From: Cellvibrionaceae bacterium
Lineage (GTDB): Bacteria > Pseudomonadota > Gammaproteobacteria > Pseudomonadales > Cellvibrionaceae
NCBI GenBank assembly: GCA_024707385.1
Contig: JANPZW010000008.1
Span: 372,001-436,000 of the forward strand
Length of the DNA: 64,000 bases
Reading direction: 5' to 3'
The notes beneath the pieces were generated by a model. The model did no database searches. It was not told where the DNA came from and was given only the letters and a program-made list of their open reading frames with translations. The translations under genes and the position numbers were made by a program. Shown here in pieces: positions 38,579 to 50,277 of this stretch; within the stretch, counting starts at the first letter, position 1; each line of letters opens with the position of its first letter.

Positions 38579-40171
38579 TCACCAGGCGACGTGCAGTGTT
38601 AGATGGCCACCGCTGTCGATTTTTCTCTCCGAGAAGAAAATCGGTGTCGTGTAGTGAAAAATACTTGCTTCAAGCATGAGAGCTGCGTTCAGCGGCTTGA
38701 AGTAGCTTGCCTGGATTCGCTCTGTTACCGTCTTAGGTCCAAATAAGCTGCCGCCGGGCGAAGAGCTATTTCCATCATCCCGATTGAAGCGGAATTTGCC
38801 TAGACTCAGGCTTAGATGATTTCCGTCCGGAAAGTAAATCTGGCTGCGCATTATATAAGCTTCCGTATCATTATCTGTCGATGACCCGATCGGTCGATCG
38901 TGATAACGATAACCACTGCGGTAAATCGCATGCTCATATGCAGTATCGGGCATAATTTTGTCGGAATCGTAAAAATAGACCGTGGTGTTTTGGGTTTCCA
39001 GACTGAAGCGTATTTGAGTTTCCTTCCAGAGGGTCTGGATTTCCGCCCCGGCCATGCCTATATGGCGTGAAGGCATACCGCCGGCTTCGTCTTCACCGAT
39101 AAGCTGACCATAGACCGCACCGGTATAACCAGAAAAATTGTAACTCCAGCGCATGTCGATACCGGCGAGTTGATTGCCCGGCTCATTGCTAGCGTCATCA
39201 TTAATGCCGGAGTCGCCACGATTGTCTTTGCCGAGCAGCAGGTTTAGAAAGGTATCCAGATCCTCGGGGCGACCTTTGCCGCCCCACATGGCTGTTCTCG
39301 AGAAGCCGATTTCAAGACTTCGCAGCGGTCTTATATTCAGGCGCATGCCCCAGAGGCGCGCGTCCGCGACAGCGCGCTCCGATTCCAGTTGCGACATAAA
39401 GGTGACGAGCTGCCAGGGGCCCAGCCAGCTCAGCCAGGGAGATTCAAAGGCATGACTACTATTGCGTTGGATGAAGATGCCGGGAATCGGGCGCGCTTCA
39501 TGGCTCAGGATCAGGCTTGAGTCCCATCCGGGCCCCCACCAGCGGTCGACGGCACCAATGCCGAGCGCCCAGTTCCCGAGCAGATGGCTCAGATGGGAGC
39601 CATCAAGCCGTAGCGAGTCATCGTCCATGGGTTCGTGGGCATAACCGGCTTGAAGGTTGATGGTTGTTTTTTGCGTTGTGATATTAATTCCGATTTCGGA
39701 CTCGTATCGCTCGCGCCGGTTTGAGGCAAAATCGCCCACCGCTGCAACGCTGTTTCCCAGCGATGCCCGCTGCTCAACGTGGACGGGTTGCATGGCTCTG
39801 CGCAATTTGTGACGGAGGTATTGATAGGACCATATCTGGTCGGGGGTGAGCCGCTGGGGTTCAATTTCATCAAGTGCTTGTTTGACATGGCGCCACATCA
39901 GCGGCCAACTGGTGATCGGAGTATTTAGCAATCCGCTGTCTGATAGAACCTGCAGGTGATGACGCGTTTGTTGATCGCCGGTATCAATCCACGGTGCAGC
40001 ATTAGCGTGTGAATAGATGATGAGTGACCCTAAGATGATAAGGGATAACATCAGCGTCAAGCGGATGGTCGATGCGGTGGCTGTCAGGGGTGGCGCGATC
40101 CGGGGAACACCATCTGGTCTGGTTGCATGAATATCCAAGTTGCTTGAGGGCGCATATCGGGTGGCAAGCAT
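38579..40171 (-). CDS. Capsule assembly Wzi-family outer-membrane protein
   Basis: 530-aa predicted beta-barrel. An export signal is visible (LTLMLSLIILGSLIIYSHANA) but sits about 38 residues from the first ATG, so the true start may be the ATG at 40051. Family landmarks: VDRWWGPGWDSSLILSHEAR then PIPGIFIQRN, and the alternating barrel strands ending LTLHVAW with an aromatic C-terminal residue. Wzi proteins anchor capsule or exopolysaccharide at the surface. Directly upstream of the SLBB export gene, forming a two-gene export/attachment unit. Confidence 0.85.
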   Translation of the reverse strand: MLATRYAPSSNLDIHATRPDGVPRIAPPLTATASTIRLTLMLSLIILGSLIIYSHANAAPWIDTGDQQTRHHLQVLSDSGLLNTPITSWPLMWRHVKQALDEIEPQRLTPDQIWSYQYLRHKLRRAMQPVHVEQRASLGNSVAAVGDFASNRRERYESEIGINITTQKTTINLQAGYAHEPMDDDSLRLDGSHLSHLLGNWALGIGAVDRWWGPGWDSSLILSHEARPIPGIFIQRNSSHAFESPWLSWLGPWQLVTFMSQLESERAVADARLWGMRLNIRPLRSLEIGFSRTAMWGGKGRPEDLDTFLNLLLGKDNRGDSGINDDASNEPGNQLAGIDMRWSYNFSGYTGAVYGQLIGEDEAGGMPSRHIGMAGAEIQTLWKETQIRFSLETQNTTVYFYDSDKIMPDTAYEHAIYRSGYRYHDRPIGSSTDNDTEAYIMRSQIYFPDGNHLSLSLGKFRFNRDDGNSSSPGGSLFGPKTVTERIQASYFKPLNAALMLEASIFHYTTPIFFSERKIDSGGHLTLHVAW

Positions 40172-40539
40172 CTTAGGATATTTTGTCGCCGAGTCAATGT
40201 ATCCGGGATGGCCAAGAGCAAGAGTAAGAGCAATAACAGGAGATAGTCTCGCGGATGCATTTCAATCTGTCGATAATTTCGGAGCTAATGAACCGCACCT
40301 CTTTTTTATCCAGTTCACAAAGTCGTGCCGAGTTTTGAGCTTCGGCGCCAAACACCCGGGAATTATGCGTCAGTACCTGGACACCCCATAAAAATTCGCA
40401 TAAGGTCCCGCCTTGATTTTGGCGCGACATCACTGCCGCAACCTGAATCAGCTTAGCAATCGGAGAAAGTGGTGGATGATCGTTGTACCTTCACTTCATG
40501 TATCAGTAACAAAAAAATAAACAAACAGAGGAGTGGATT
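40172..40539 (+). other. 368-bp divergent spacer before the cold-shock gene
   Basis: Separates the Wzi-like gene (minus) from the cold-shock gene (plus). A long AT-rich leader ends in CAGAGGAGTGGATT with a strong ribosome-binding site (GAGGAG, 40529-40534). I see no clear cold-box element or coding sequence. Confidence 0.4.
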
Positions 40540-40752
40540 ATGGCTGCTCGTGAATATGGCACTGTCAAGTGGTTCAATAATGCAAGAGGCTATGGTTTTA
40601 TCACGCGTGGTGATAACACAGACGATATCTTTGTTCATTATCGCAACATCCGTGGGGACGGGTATCGCTCACTGAGTGAAGGACAAAAGGTTGAGTTCGA
40701 GTTACAACAGGGAGAAAAGGGATTGCAGGCAGAAGACGTCGCCTGTCTCTGA
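40540..40752 (+). CDS. Cold-shock domain protein
   Basis: 70-aa OB-fold RNA chaperone. RNP-1 KWFNNARGYGFI and RNP-2 DIFVHYRNI are both present; VEFELQQGEKGLQAEDV follows the usual pattern. Slightly divergent from CspA (NNARG instead of NxxKG). Strong Shine-Dalgarno; monocistronic, with a repeat-containing tail. Confidence 0.95.
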   Translation: MAAREYGTVKWFNNARGYGFITRGDNTDDIFVHYRNIRGDGYRSLSEGQKVEFELQQGEKGLQAEDVACL

Positions 40753-40762
40753 TTTACCAGCA

Positions 40763-40831
40763 CCTCTTTTGATTGATCAGCGCCTCTTTTGCTTGAGGAG
40801 GCGCTTTCGAATCCAAGGCGAGCCTCTTTTG
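40763..40831 (+). repeat. Three direct repeats CCTCTTTTG downstream of the cold-shock gene
   Basis: Copies at 40763-40771, 40783-40791 and 40823-40831 (spacings 20 and 40 nt). The middle copy overlaps the arm of an inverted repeat AGCGCCTC (40779-40786)/GAGGCGCT (40798-40805). This may act as an imperfect terminator for the convergent csp and csiV genes, or bind a protein; neither is shown. Confidence 0.5.
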
Positions 40832-40847
40832 CTCCGCCTCGTCTAAT

Positions 40848-41681
40848 TTACTGCGGAGTTATTTTAATTATAGCCCCCAGTTTTGGGTGATCCAGGTAAT
40901 GCAGCTCCCCGCTGCGCATACGACGTTTTTGCTGCAAAACGATCACTTGGTTAACCTGATAATCAGATTTGGGTTCCGGTGATTCCATCGAATCCTCCGT
41001 CCAATCATCCTGGATTTGCTCCTGTGGTTGATCCTTCGGCTCGCGGGGAAGCTCCACTCCGTAAGTGTTGTGCTGATATTCGCCGGTGCTGAACTCACTT
41101 AGCCAGAGATCTGTTTGCACATGCAGGAAACGGTTGGCGCCTACCGTCAAAGTGCCCTGCAGCTCATGGTAATCACCGTATTGGCGACCGCCGTGCAGAA
41201 TCAAAGGGCGGGCTTTCTCGACGGCCTCCATCGGTTGAAGCCAGGTTTCGTGAAAGAGAATGCGGTATTGGTTGCGCCGCGCGAGCGCATTATGGGTATT
41301 TTGCAAGCTGCGTTTTTCTGTCGGCAAATAAACGAAATAAGCAGGCTCAGCGCTGGGTTGAGTTGCCGCCATCGGCTGGCTTCGCTCCCTCTCCAGGGTT
41401 TGTAAAAATTCGTCGGATTGATGAGGTGGACTTTCTTGTGTGGCAGTCACTTCTTCCTGAGTGAGCAGGCGCTGCCACCTATCGGGATATTCAAGTTGAA
41501 TATTTTTTTGCCAACTTTCCCCGCTGCCTAAGGCGCCACCGTTCCTTTCAAAAACGATTAATTCCACTTGATAGACTTTGCCGTTCGCATGCAGTTGGTT
41601 GCAGAGGGCGAGAAAAAGACTGCCTGTGAGCCAAGACAGCCATGCGAGTTTTATTTGCGAAGTTGCTCTGCTGAGAGCCAT
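40848..41681 (-). CDS. csiV: CsiV-family protein
   Basis: 277-aa exported protein related to Vibrio CsiV, the outer-membrane partner of the PBP1A activator LpoA. N-terminal signal (LAWLSWLTGSLFLALCNQLH), then the diagnostic YQVELIVFERN start of the mature domain, ILFHETWLQPM and a C-terminal EKRR-like basic segment LQQKRRMRSGELHYLDHPKL. ATG at 41681 preceded by CAGGAAA. A Pro/Gln/Glu-rich insert (ELPREPKDQPQEQIQDDW) is probably disordered. Follows mfd on the minus strand, as in Pseudomonas. Function in this organism is inferred. Confidence 0.82.
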   Translation of the reverse strand: MALSRATSQIKLAWLSWLTGSLFLALCNQLHANGKVYQVELIVFERNGGALGSGESWQKNIQLEYPDRWQRLLTQEEVTATQESPPHQSDEFLQTLERERSQPMAATQPSAEPAYFVYLPTEKRSLQNTHNALARRNQYRILFHETWLQPMEAVEKARPLILHGGRQYGDYHELQGTLTVGANRFLHVQTDLWLSEFSTGEYQHNTYGVELPREPKDQPQEQIQDDWTEDSMESPEPKSDYQVNQVIVLQQKRRMRSGELHYLDHPKLGAIIKITPQ

Positions 41682-41724
41682 AGATATTTCCTGTTGCGGA
41701 AAAAGGCCGGTATGAAAGTGATTC

Positions 41725-44700
41725 CTATCTGCCGCCAAGGGCTTCTAGGGTCGTGTAAGTTTGCTGAATCCGTTCATTAGGGTCGTCCATCGAGGCAAAA
41801 AATTTCATATGCGTTGCCCCTTCCAGCCGGTAAATCTGCGGGCGGGTCTGCACCATTTTCACAATTGTCAGTGGATCAACACGGGTTTTTGCCCCGAATT
41901 CGATGCGGCCAAATTCCTTATTGGCCTCTACTTTCACTATGCCAAGCTGTGTTGCAAGCAATTTAAGTCGCGTTACCCGCATCAAATTTTTAGTCGCGTC
42001 TGGCAATAGGCCAAACCGGTCGATCATTTCCACCTGTAATTCATCAAGTTCCTCTGGGGTCTTCACGCTGGCAATGCGTTTGTAGAGGATCAGCCGGGTA
42101 TGCACATCGCCTAGATAATCATCCGGAATCAGTGCAGGCAGGCGCAGATTGATTTCGGGGCCGCTGTGCATGGGCTGATCGAGGTCGATGATTTCGCCTT
42201 TGCGCATGGCTTTTACTGCACGCTCAAGCATGTCCATGTACAGCGAGAAACCGACGGCCTGCATTTGCCCGCTTTGGTCCTCACCCAGCAGCTCCCCTGC
42301 GCCACGGATTTCCAGATCGTGGGAGGCGAGCATAAATCCGGCGCCCAGGTCTTGTGCCTCGGCAATCGCGGTCAGACGTTTGTGTGCGTCGGCGGTCATA
42401 ACCTTGACATTCGCCGTCAGCAGATAAGCGTAGGCCTGGTGGTGTGAGCGGCCGACGCGACCGCGCAATTGATGCAGCTGCGCTAGGCCGAATTTGTCGG
42501 CGCGCTCAATGATGATGGTGTTGGCGGTGGGCACGTCTATACCCGTTTCAATAATGGTGGTGCAGACCAGGACGTTGAAGCGCTTGTGATAGAAGTCGCT
42601 CATGACCGATTCCAGCTCCCGCTCGCGCATTTGTCCGTGGCCGACCTGAATACGGGCTTCCGGGATGGCCTCAGCCAGCTCCCGTGCCGTTTTTTCGATA
42701 GTCTTCACTTCATTGTGCAAGTAGTAAACTTGGCCGCCGCGCAGGATCTCCCGCAGGATGGCTTCCTTGACCGTCGCCAGATCAAATTCCCGCACAAAGG
42801 TTTTGATGGACAGGCGTTTGGCGGGCGGGGTGGCGATGATGGACAGGTCGCGGATGCCGTTCATGGCCATGTTCAAGGTGCGGGGAATTGGCGTGGCGGT
42901 CATGGTGAGTATGTCGACTTCCGCGCGCAGGGCTTTCAAAGCTTCTTTTTGCCGCACGCCAAACCGGTGTTCTTCGTCGACGATCAGCAGGCCGAGATTC
43001 GGGTATTTCAAGGTGCCCTGCAGCAGTTTGTGCGTGCCGATCAGGATGTCGATCTTGCCATCGGCGACCCGCTTTTCTATTTGCTCCACTTCCTTTGCTG
43101 TTTTGAAGCGCGAAATGGATTCGATGTGCACAGGCCAGTCGGCAAAGCGGTCTTTGAAGTTTTCAAAATGCTGCTGCGCCAGCAGTGTGGTTGGCACCAG
43201 GACCACCACCTGCTTGCCGTTTTGTACGGCGATAAACGCCGCCCGCATGGCAACTTCCGTCTTGCCGAAACCGACGTCGCCGCACACCAGTCGGTCCATC
43301 GGTTGTCGCCGGATCATATCGGCTTTGACCGCCTCAATAGCGCTCATCTGATCCGGTGTTTCTTCAAAAGGAAAGCTGGCGGAGAACTCTGTATAAGCTG
43401 TCTCCGGATCCTTAAAGGCAAAACCCTGTCGGGCCTGGCGCCGCGCATAGATTTCCAGCAGCTCCGCCGCCACGTCGCGAATCTGTTCTGCCGCTTTGCG
43501 CTTGGCTTTTTGCCACTGGTCGCTGCCGAGTCGGTGAAGCGGCGCGTGGTCTTCGTCTGCACCGGAGTAGCGGCTGATCAGATGCAGGTTCGCGACGGGG
43601 ACGTACAGCTTTGCCTGATCGGCGTACTCGATCAGGAGAAATTCATGTTCCTGGCCATCCACCTGCAGGCATTGCAGGCCGCGGTAGCGGCCGACCCCGT
43701 TATCCTCATGAACCACCGGGGCGCCGATCTTGAGTTCGGTGAGATTGCGGATGATGTTGTCGTGGTCGTCGGCGGCCGCATTTTTGCGTCTGCGCTGTTG
43801 CTGGACCCGCCGGCCATACAATTGCGCTTCCGCAATGATGGCAATGCGATTAAGCGGATCTAGGAGCCCGAGCTCCAGGGGCGCGACAGTAATAGCGCAG
43901 GATTCAGTTGAGGCGACGAACTGGGCGATATTCGCAACGCTCACCGGGGCCACACCGATTTTAGTTAATTGCTCCTGCAGCGCCTCTCTTCGACCTGAGG
44001 ATTCCGCGCAGAACAGGACACGCTGGTCCTGTTCACAGAGAAAAGCCTCCAAGGCCAGCAGCGGATTGGTGCCTTTGGCGTTGATCTGCAGATCCGGGAG
44101 TCGCTCGCTGGCGAAGTTGTAATGGCCGGGTTTGTTGTCGATACCCTGTTCCTGCACGGAAATGCGCGCCATCGGCTTAATTTGGCCGAAGATTTCATTG
44201 GCGGCCCAAAAGAGTTGATTGGGAGGGAGAATCGGTCGCAGGCGGTCGCCTTGGCGACTTTCATGACGGGTGTGCGCGGATCGCCAGAAGGATTCAATCG
44301 CGTCTTCCAGTCCGCCAATCACTACGGTCACGGCGGAAGCCGGCAGGTAATCAAAAAGGCTGGCGCTCTCGGCAAAAAACAGCGGCAGATAATATTCGAT
44401 GCCCGCAGGTGAGAGGCCAGAGGAGACATCCTGGTACACAGGGCAGGATTTCGCATCCCCTTGGAAGTGGCTGTGCCACTGATTTTTGAAGTGCGCCACC
44501 GCAGCCTTGTCCAGAGGGCATTCCTTCGCCGGCAGCAGCTCGATTTCATCCACTTGGCGGATGGTGCGCTGGGTCTCTGGGTCGAACTCGCGTAGCGATT
44601 CGATTTCGTCATCAAAGAGTTCAATCCGATACGCCTGCGTGCTGCCCATAGGGAAAATATCCAGCAGGGCGCCGCGAACGGCGAATTCGCCGTGCTGGAA

Positions 44701-45210
44701 CACTGTGTCCACCGCTTGATAGCCGGCGGCGGTCAACTGGCTGCGCAGGTTGGTGAGTTCAAGGCGTTCGCCCAGCCGCAATAGCAGGCTGTTGGCGAGG
44801 ATATAAGACTTGGGCGCGATCTTCTGGCAGAGCGTCTGAGCCGCGACTATCAGGATGCTCTTGCGGCCAAGCGTCAGCTGATAAAGCGCTCTCATGCGCT
44901 GGGAGATGATGTCCTGGTGCGGCGAGAAAGAGTCGTAGGGCAGGGTCTCCCAATCGGCAAACCGCAACACCTCAGGGGCTTGTTCCACCCCCTGCAGAAA
45001 AAGCCCAATGTCGCGTTCGAGCCGATCAACTGCCGCGGTGTCCGGTGCAACCACCAGCGTGACTGAATCGTGCAGCTTGGCGGCGCTTGCCACCGCCATG
45101 GCAAGGGCACTGCCGTAAAGGCTGCCCCACTGAATTTTGTCCCCCGGTCTGGCGGGCACCGGGGGAGTGAAAATCGAGCGCTGTTCAGCGGAGGCAGGCA
45201 TTGGGGGCAT
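41725..45210 (-). CDS. mfd: Transcription-repair coupling factor
   Basis: About 1161-aa ATPase that removes stalled RNA polymerase and recruits UvrA. UvrB-like N-terminal module (WGSLYGSALAMAVASAA, FADWETLPYDSFSPHQD), RNA-polymerase-interaction domain (GAPVVHEDNGVGRYRGLQ), Walker A GDVGFGKTEVAMRAAF, DEEH box, ATPIPRTLNMAM, the TRG and helicase VI motif HQLRGRVGRSHHQAYAYLL, and the C-terminal TRCF domain. Start uncertain: ATG at 45210 and 45201 and a TTG at 45219 are in frame, none with a clear ribosome-binding site; a different frame opens with an ATG at 45238 and could join it by one indel. Confidence 0.96.
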   Translation of the reverse strand: MPPMPASAEQRSIFTPPVPARPGDKIQWGSLYGSALAMAVASAAKLHDSVTLVVAPDTAAVDRLERDIGLFLQGVEQAPEVLRFADWETLPYDSFSPHQDIISQRMRALYQLTLGRKSILIVAAQTLCQKIAPKSYILANSLLLRLGERLELTNLRSQLTAAGYQAVDTVFQHGEFAVRGALLDIFPMGSTQAYRIELFDDEIESLREFDPETQRTIRQVDEIELLPAKECPLDKAAVAHFKNQWHSHFQGDAKSCPVYQDVSSGLSPAGIEYYLPLFFAESASLFDYLPASAVTVVIGGLEDAIESFWRSAHTRHESRQGDRLRPILPPNQLFWAANEIFGQIKPMARISVQEQGIDNKPGHYNFASERLPDLQINAKGTNPLLALEAFLCEQDQRVLFCAESSGRREALQEQLTKIGVAPVSVANIAQFVASTESCAITVAPLELGLLDPLNRIAIIAEAQLYGRRVQQQRRRKNAAADDHDNIIRNLTELKIGAPVVHEDNGVGRYRGLQCLQVDGQEHEFLLIEYADQAKLYVPVANLHLISRYSGADEDHAPLHRLGSDQWQKAKRKAAEQIRDVAAELLEIYARRQARQGFAFKDPETAYTEFSASFPFEETPDQMSAIEAVKADMIRRQPMDRLVCGDVGFGKTEVAMRAAFIAVQNGKQVVVLVPTTLLAQQHFENFKDRFADWPVHIESISRFKTAKEVEQIEKRVADGKIDILIGTHKLLQGTLKYPNLGLLIVDEEHRFGVRQKEALKALRAEVDILTMTATPIPRTLNMAMNGIRDLSIIATPPAKRLSIKTFVREFDLATVKEAILREILRGGQVYYLHNEVKTIEKTARELAEAIPEARIQVGHGQMRERELESVMSDFYHKRFNVLVCTTIIETGIDVPTANTIIIERADKFGLAQLHQLRGRVGRSHHQAYAYLLTANVKVMTADAHKRLTAIAEAQDLGAGFMLASHDLEIRGAGELLGEDQSGQMQAVGFSLYMDMLERAVKAMRKGEIIDLDQPMHSGPEINLRLPALIPDDYLGDVHTRLILYKRIASVKTPEELDELQVEMIDRFGLLPDATKNLMRVTRLKLLATQLGIVKVEANKEFGRIEFGAKTRVDPLTIVKMVQTRPQIYRLEGATHMKFFASMDDPNERIQQTYTTLEALGGR

Positions 45211-47000
<1,790 letters not shown>

Positions 47001-47003
47001 GGC

Positions 47004-48206
47004 ATGAGTTTGCGACGTTTATTAGACAGTATGGAGCCGCACTTCCATAAAGGCGGGCGCTTCGAAAAGTGGTACGCGCTCTATGAAGCAGCCGACACCA
47101 TTTTTTATAAACCGGCGGACGTAACCAAAACCACGTCCCATGTGCGCGATGGCATTGATCTCAAGCGCATCATGATCACGGTATGGTTGTGTACTTTTCC
47201 CGCCATGTTTTTTGGCATGTACAACGTCGGCCTTCAGGCCAACACCATTCTGGCGGAGTTGGGCCAGTCCGGGTTGGAAGGCTGGCGTGGTGCTTTGCTG
47301 GCGATGTTCACCAGTCATAACCCCGCAAGCCTCTGGGATAACTTCCTGTTAGGGGCTGCGTACTTTGTTCCCATTTATGCCACGGTCTTTATTGTCGGCG
47401 GTTTCTGGGAAGTTCTCTTTGCGATGAAGCGTGGGCATGAGGTCAACGAAGGTTTCTTCGTGACATCAGTTCTTTTTGCGTTGACGTGTCCACCGGATCT
47501 TCCTTTGTGGCAGGCTGCTCTGGGTATCAGTTTTGGTGTAGTGATCGGCAAAGAAGTCTTTGGCGGAACCGGCAAGAACTTCATCAACCCTGCGTTGGCA
47601 GGTCGTGCATTCCTGTTCTTTGCTTATCCGGCGGATATCTCCGGCGACGCTGTATGGACGGTTGTTGATGGCTACACTGGCGCTACACCTCTTTCCATTG
47701 CTGCCCAACAAGGTATGACCGCTTTATCTGGTCATGTGACCTGGATGGACACATTCCTCGGTTTCGAGCAGGGATCGGTTGGTGAGACCTCAGCGCTGGC
47801 GGTGGCCATAGGTGGCGTAATTCTGCTGGCAATGGGAATTGCGTCTACGCGTATCGTTCTCGGCACAATAATCGGAACCATAGTGACGACCCTGATATAC
47901 AACTGGGCTGGTGCGGATAGCACAAACCCCATGTTTGCAGTCCCGTTCTGGTGGCATTTCGTTCTCGGGGGTTATGCATTCGGCCTGTTCTTTATGGCGA
48001 CCGACCCTGTGTCAGCGTCGATGACCAATGCAGGAAAGTGGTGGTTCGGTGCCCTGATTGGTTTTATGGTCATTACCATCCGGGTTGTGAACCCCGCGTA
48101 TCCCGAGGGCATGATGCTGGCGATTCTCTTTGCCAACATGTTCGCTCCGACCATCGACTACTTCGTCGTTCAATCCAATATCAAGCGGAGACTGGCGCGT
48201 GGCTAA
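47004..48206 (+). CDS. nqrB: Na+-NQR subunit B
   Basis: 400-aa polytopic membrane subunit with covalently bound FMN and riboflavin. The FMN attachment motif GYTGATPLS is present with the acceptor Thr at about residue 228. Other landmarks: [20 protein letters not shown] and [20 protein letters not shown]. Overlaps nqrC by 8 nt. Confidence 0.98.
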   Translation: MSLRRLLDSMEPHFHKGGRFEKWYALYEAADTIFYKPADVTKTTSHVRDGIDLKRIMITVWLCTFPAMFFGMYNVGLQANTILAELGQSGLEGWRGALLAMFTSHNPASLWDNFLLGAAYFVPIYATVFIVGGFWEVLFAMKRGHEVNEGFFVTSVLFALTCPPDLPLWQAALGISFGVVIGKEVFGGTGKNFINPALAGRAFLFFAYPADISGDAVWTVVDGYTGATPLSIAAQQGMTALSGHVTWMDTFLGFEQGSVGETSALAVAIGGVILLAMGIASTRIVLGTIIGTIVTTLIYNWAGADSTNPMFAVPFWWHFVLGGYAFGLFFMATDPVSASMTNAGKWWFGALIGFMVITIRVVNPAYPEGMMLAILFANMFAPTIDYFVVQSNIKRRLARG

Positions 48207-48976
48207 TCAACAGACTGCAAAATACACCATTGTTGTTACATTGGTGATGTGTCTTGTGGCATCTATTCTGGTGGCCGGCTCTGCGGTTTTGCTGAAGCCG
48301 TACCAGATTGCTAATAAGACTCAGGATTTCAAACGAAATGTCTTGGCTATTGCTGGCATCTATGATCCCGAGCAATCCGTTGAGGAGCAGTTCAAGCTGA
48401 TTGAAATGAAATTGGTGGATCTTGAAACCGGGCGCTTCAGCGATGCGGTTGCGGATCTGGACCTGTTTGATCAGGTCGCTTCGGCTAAAAAGCCGGAGCT
48501 TTCCAGAAAGCTGTCATCGGAAGAGGATGTAGCCAAAATCATCCGTCGGGAAAAGTACGCCAAGGTTTTTTTGGTTAACGATGCCAGCGGCTTTTCAAAA
48601 TTGATATTGCCCGTCCGGGGTTATGGTTTGTGGTCCACCATGGCAGGATTTATCGCTTTGGATAAGGATTTAAATACCGTTCTCGGCTTCGGTTTCTACG
48701 ATCAAAAGGAAACTCCCGGACTCGGTGGAGAGGTGGATAATCCGAAGTGGCGTGAGTTATGGATCGGTAAAAAAAATCTACTCTGATGAAGGCGATGTCA
48801 GGATTGAGGTTCTCAAAGGCCACGTCGACAGCAATACTCCTGATGCGGAGTACAAGGTTGACGGCTTGTCTGGAGCTACTCTCACGACGGATGGCGTAGA
48901 GAACCTGCTGCGTTTCTGGATGGGGGACAATGGATATAAGCCCTTCATCAATAACCTGAAAAATGGAGAGGCTTAA
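48199..48976 (+). CDS. nqrC: Na+-NQR subunit C (one frameshift)
   Basis: About 258-aa membrane-anchored periplasmic flavoprotein. N-terminal helix ([20 protein letters not shown]), then the second covalent FMN motif [12 protein letters not shown] with acceptor Thr at about residue 227. The A8 run at 48769-48776 has one A too many; with seven the protein reads [20 protein letters not shown]. Start GTG overlaps the nqrB stop. Operon and cofactor site intact otherwise. Confidence 0.97.
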
Positions 48977-48979
48977 TTT

Positions 48980-49648
48980 ATGAGCGCTAAGACAAAAGAT
49001 CTCCTGGTCAAACCTATTTTTGATAACAACCCGGTGATTCTGCAGATCCTGGGTATTTGTTCGGCGTTGGCGGTTACCTCCAGTGTCAAATTCAGCTTGG
49101 TGATGGCAATTGGCCTTACGTTGGTGTCAGGGTTTTCAAATTTCTTTGTATCCCTGGTGCGAGCCTATCTGCCCAACAGCGTGAGAATCATTGCGCAAAT
49201 GATCATCATTTCTTCGTTGGTGATTGTGGTCGATCAGATTCTAAAAGCTGTAGCTTATGACATTAGTAAACAGTTGTCGGTCTTCGTTGGTTTGATCATC
49301 ACCAACTGTATCGTGATGGGCCGGACAGAGGCATTCGCCTTGAAAAATCCACCGGTCCCCAGCTTTCTGGACGGGATTGGTCATGGACTGGGTTATTCGG
49401 CTCTGCTTATTGTGGTCGCGACAATCCGTGAAATTTTTGGCGCCGGCAAGTGGTTTGGAATCAGTGTTCTGCCCACGACCGCTGAAGGCGGGTTTTATGT
49501 GCCCAACGGTTTGTTGCTGCTGCCGCCAAGTGCGTTTTTCATTATTGGTTTGATTATCTGGGCGCTGCGCTCCTGGAAGAAAAACCAGGTTGAAAAGGCG
49601 GACTACAAAATTTCTCCTAACTCTGTCGCTACCCAGGAGATTGTCTAA
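48980..49648 (+). CDS. nqrD: Na+-NQR subunit D
   Basis: 222-aa six-helix membrane subunit. [40 protein letters not shown] (with the conserved Cys that helps ligate the intramembrane Fe site) and [15 protein letters not shown]. Last base shared with the nqrE start (TAATG). Confidence 0.97.
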   Translation: MSAKTKDLLVKPIFDNNPVILQILGICSALAVTSSVKFSLVMAIGLTLVSGFSNFFVSLVRAYLPNSVRIIAQMIIISSLVIVVDQILKAVAYDISKQLSVFVGLIITNCIVMGRTEAFALKNPPVPSFLDGIGHGLGYSALLIVVATIREIFGAGKWFGISVLPTTAEGGFYVPNGLLLLPPSAFFIIGLIIWALRSWKKNQVEKADYKISPNSVATQEIV

Positions 49649-50256
49649 TGGAACATTTTCTGAGCTTGTTCGTGCGCTCGGTTTTTATCGAGAACATGGC
49701 GCTGGCATTTTTCTTGGGCATGTGCTCTTTCATGGCGATGTCCAAGAAGATCAATGCCGCTATTGGCCTAGGCATCGCAGTGGTATTCGTGCAAATGATT
49801 ACCGTCCCTGCGAACAATCTGATTTACACCTACTTTTTGAAAGAAAATGCGCTGACCTGGGCTGGTTTGGAAGGCGTTGATCTGTCTTTCCTGAGCTTCA
49901 TCTGTTTTATCAGTGTGATTGCGGCGCTGGTGCAGATTATGGAAATTGCCATGGATAAATATACGCCGGCGCTCTACAACGCGCTCGGCATATTTTTGCC
50001 TTTGATTACCATCAACTGCATCATCATGGGTGGATCATTGTTCATGGTGGAGCGCGATTACTCCTTTGGTGAAAGCGTTGTGTACGGAGTTGGTTCCGGA
50101 GCGGGCTGGGCCCTGGCAATCGTGGTGCTGGCGTGCATTCGTGAGCGACTGAAATATTCCGATGTTCCTGCGGGCCTGCAAGGTCTGGGAATTACTTTTA
50201 TCACAATGGGGCTGATGTCATTGGGCTTTATGTCCTTTGGCGGCATCTCTCTCTAG
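49648..50256 (+). CDS. nqrE: Na+-NQR subunit E
   Basis: 202-aa membrane subunit, pseudosymmetric partner of Nqr[21 protein letters not shown] and [20 protein letters not shown] carry the two Cys-containing half-helices; [16 protein letters not shown] closes it. Overlaps nqrD by one base; nqrF follows after 21 nt. Confidence 0.98.
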   Translation: MEHFLSLFVRSVFIENMALAFFLGMCSFMAMSKKINAAIGLGIAVVFVQMITVPANNLIYTYFLKENALTWAGLEGVDLSFLSFICFISVIAALVQIMEIAMDKYTPALYNALGIFLPLITINCIIMGGSLFMVERDYSFGESVVYGVGSGAGWALAIVVLACIRERLKYSDVPAGLQGLGITFITMGLMSLGFMSFGGISL

Positions 50257-50277
50257 GAACTAACGGAGACAATCTTA

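Noticed and set aside
40460..40680. Small reading frames overlapping the cold-shock gene
   Set aside because: They are out-of-frame shadows with no ribosome-binding site or recognisable protein.
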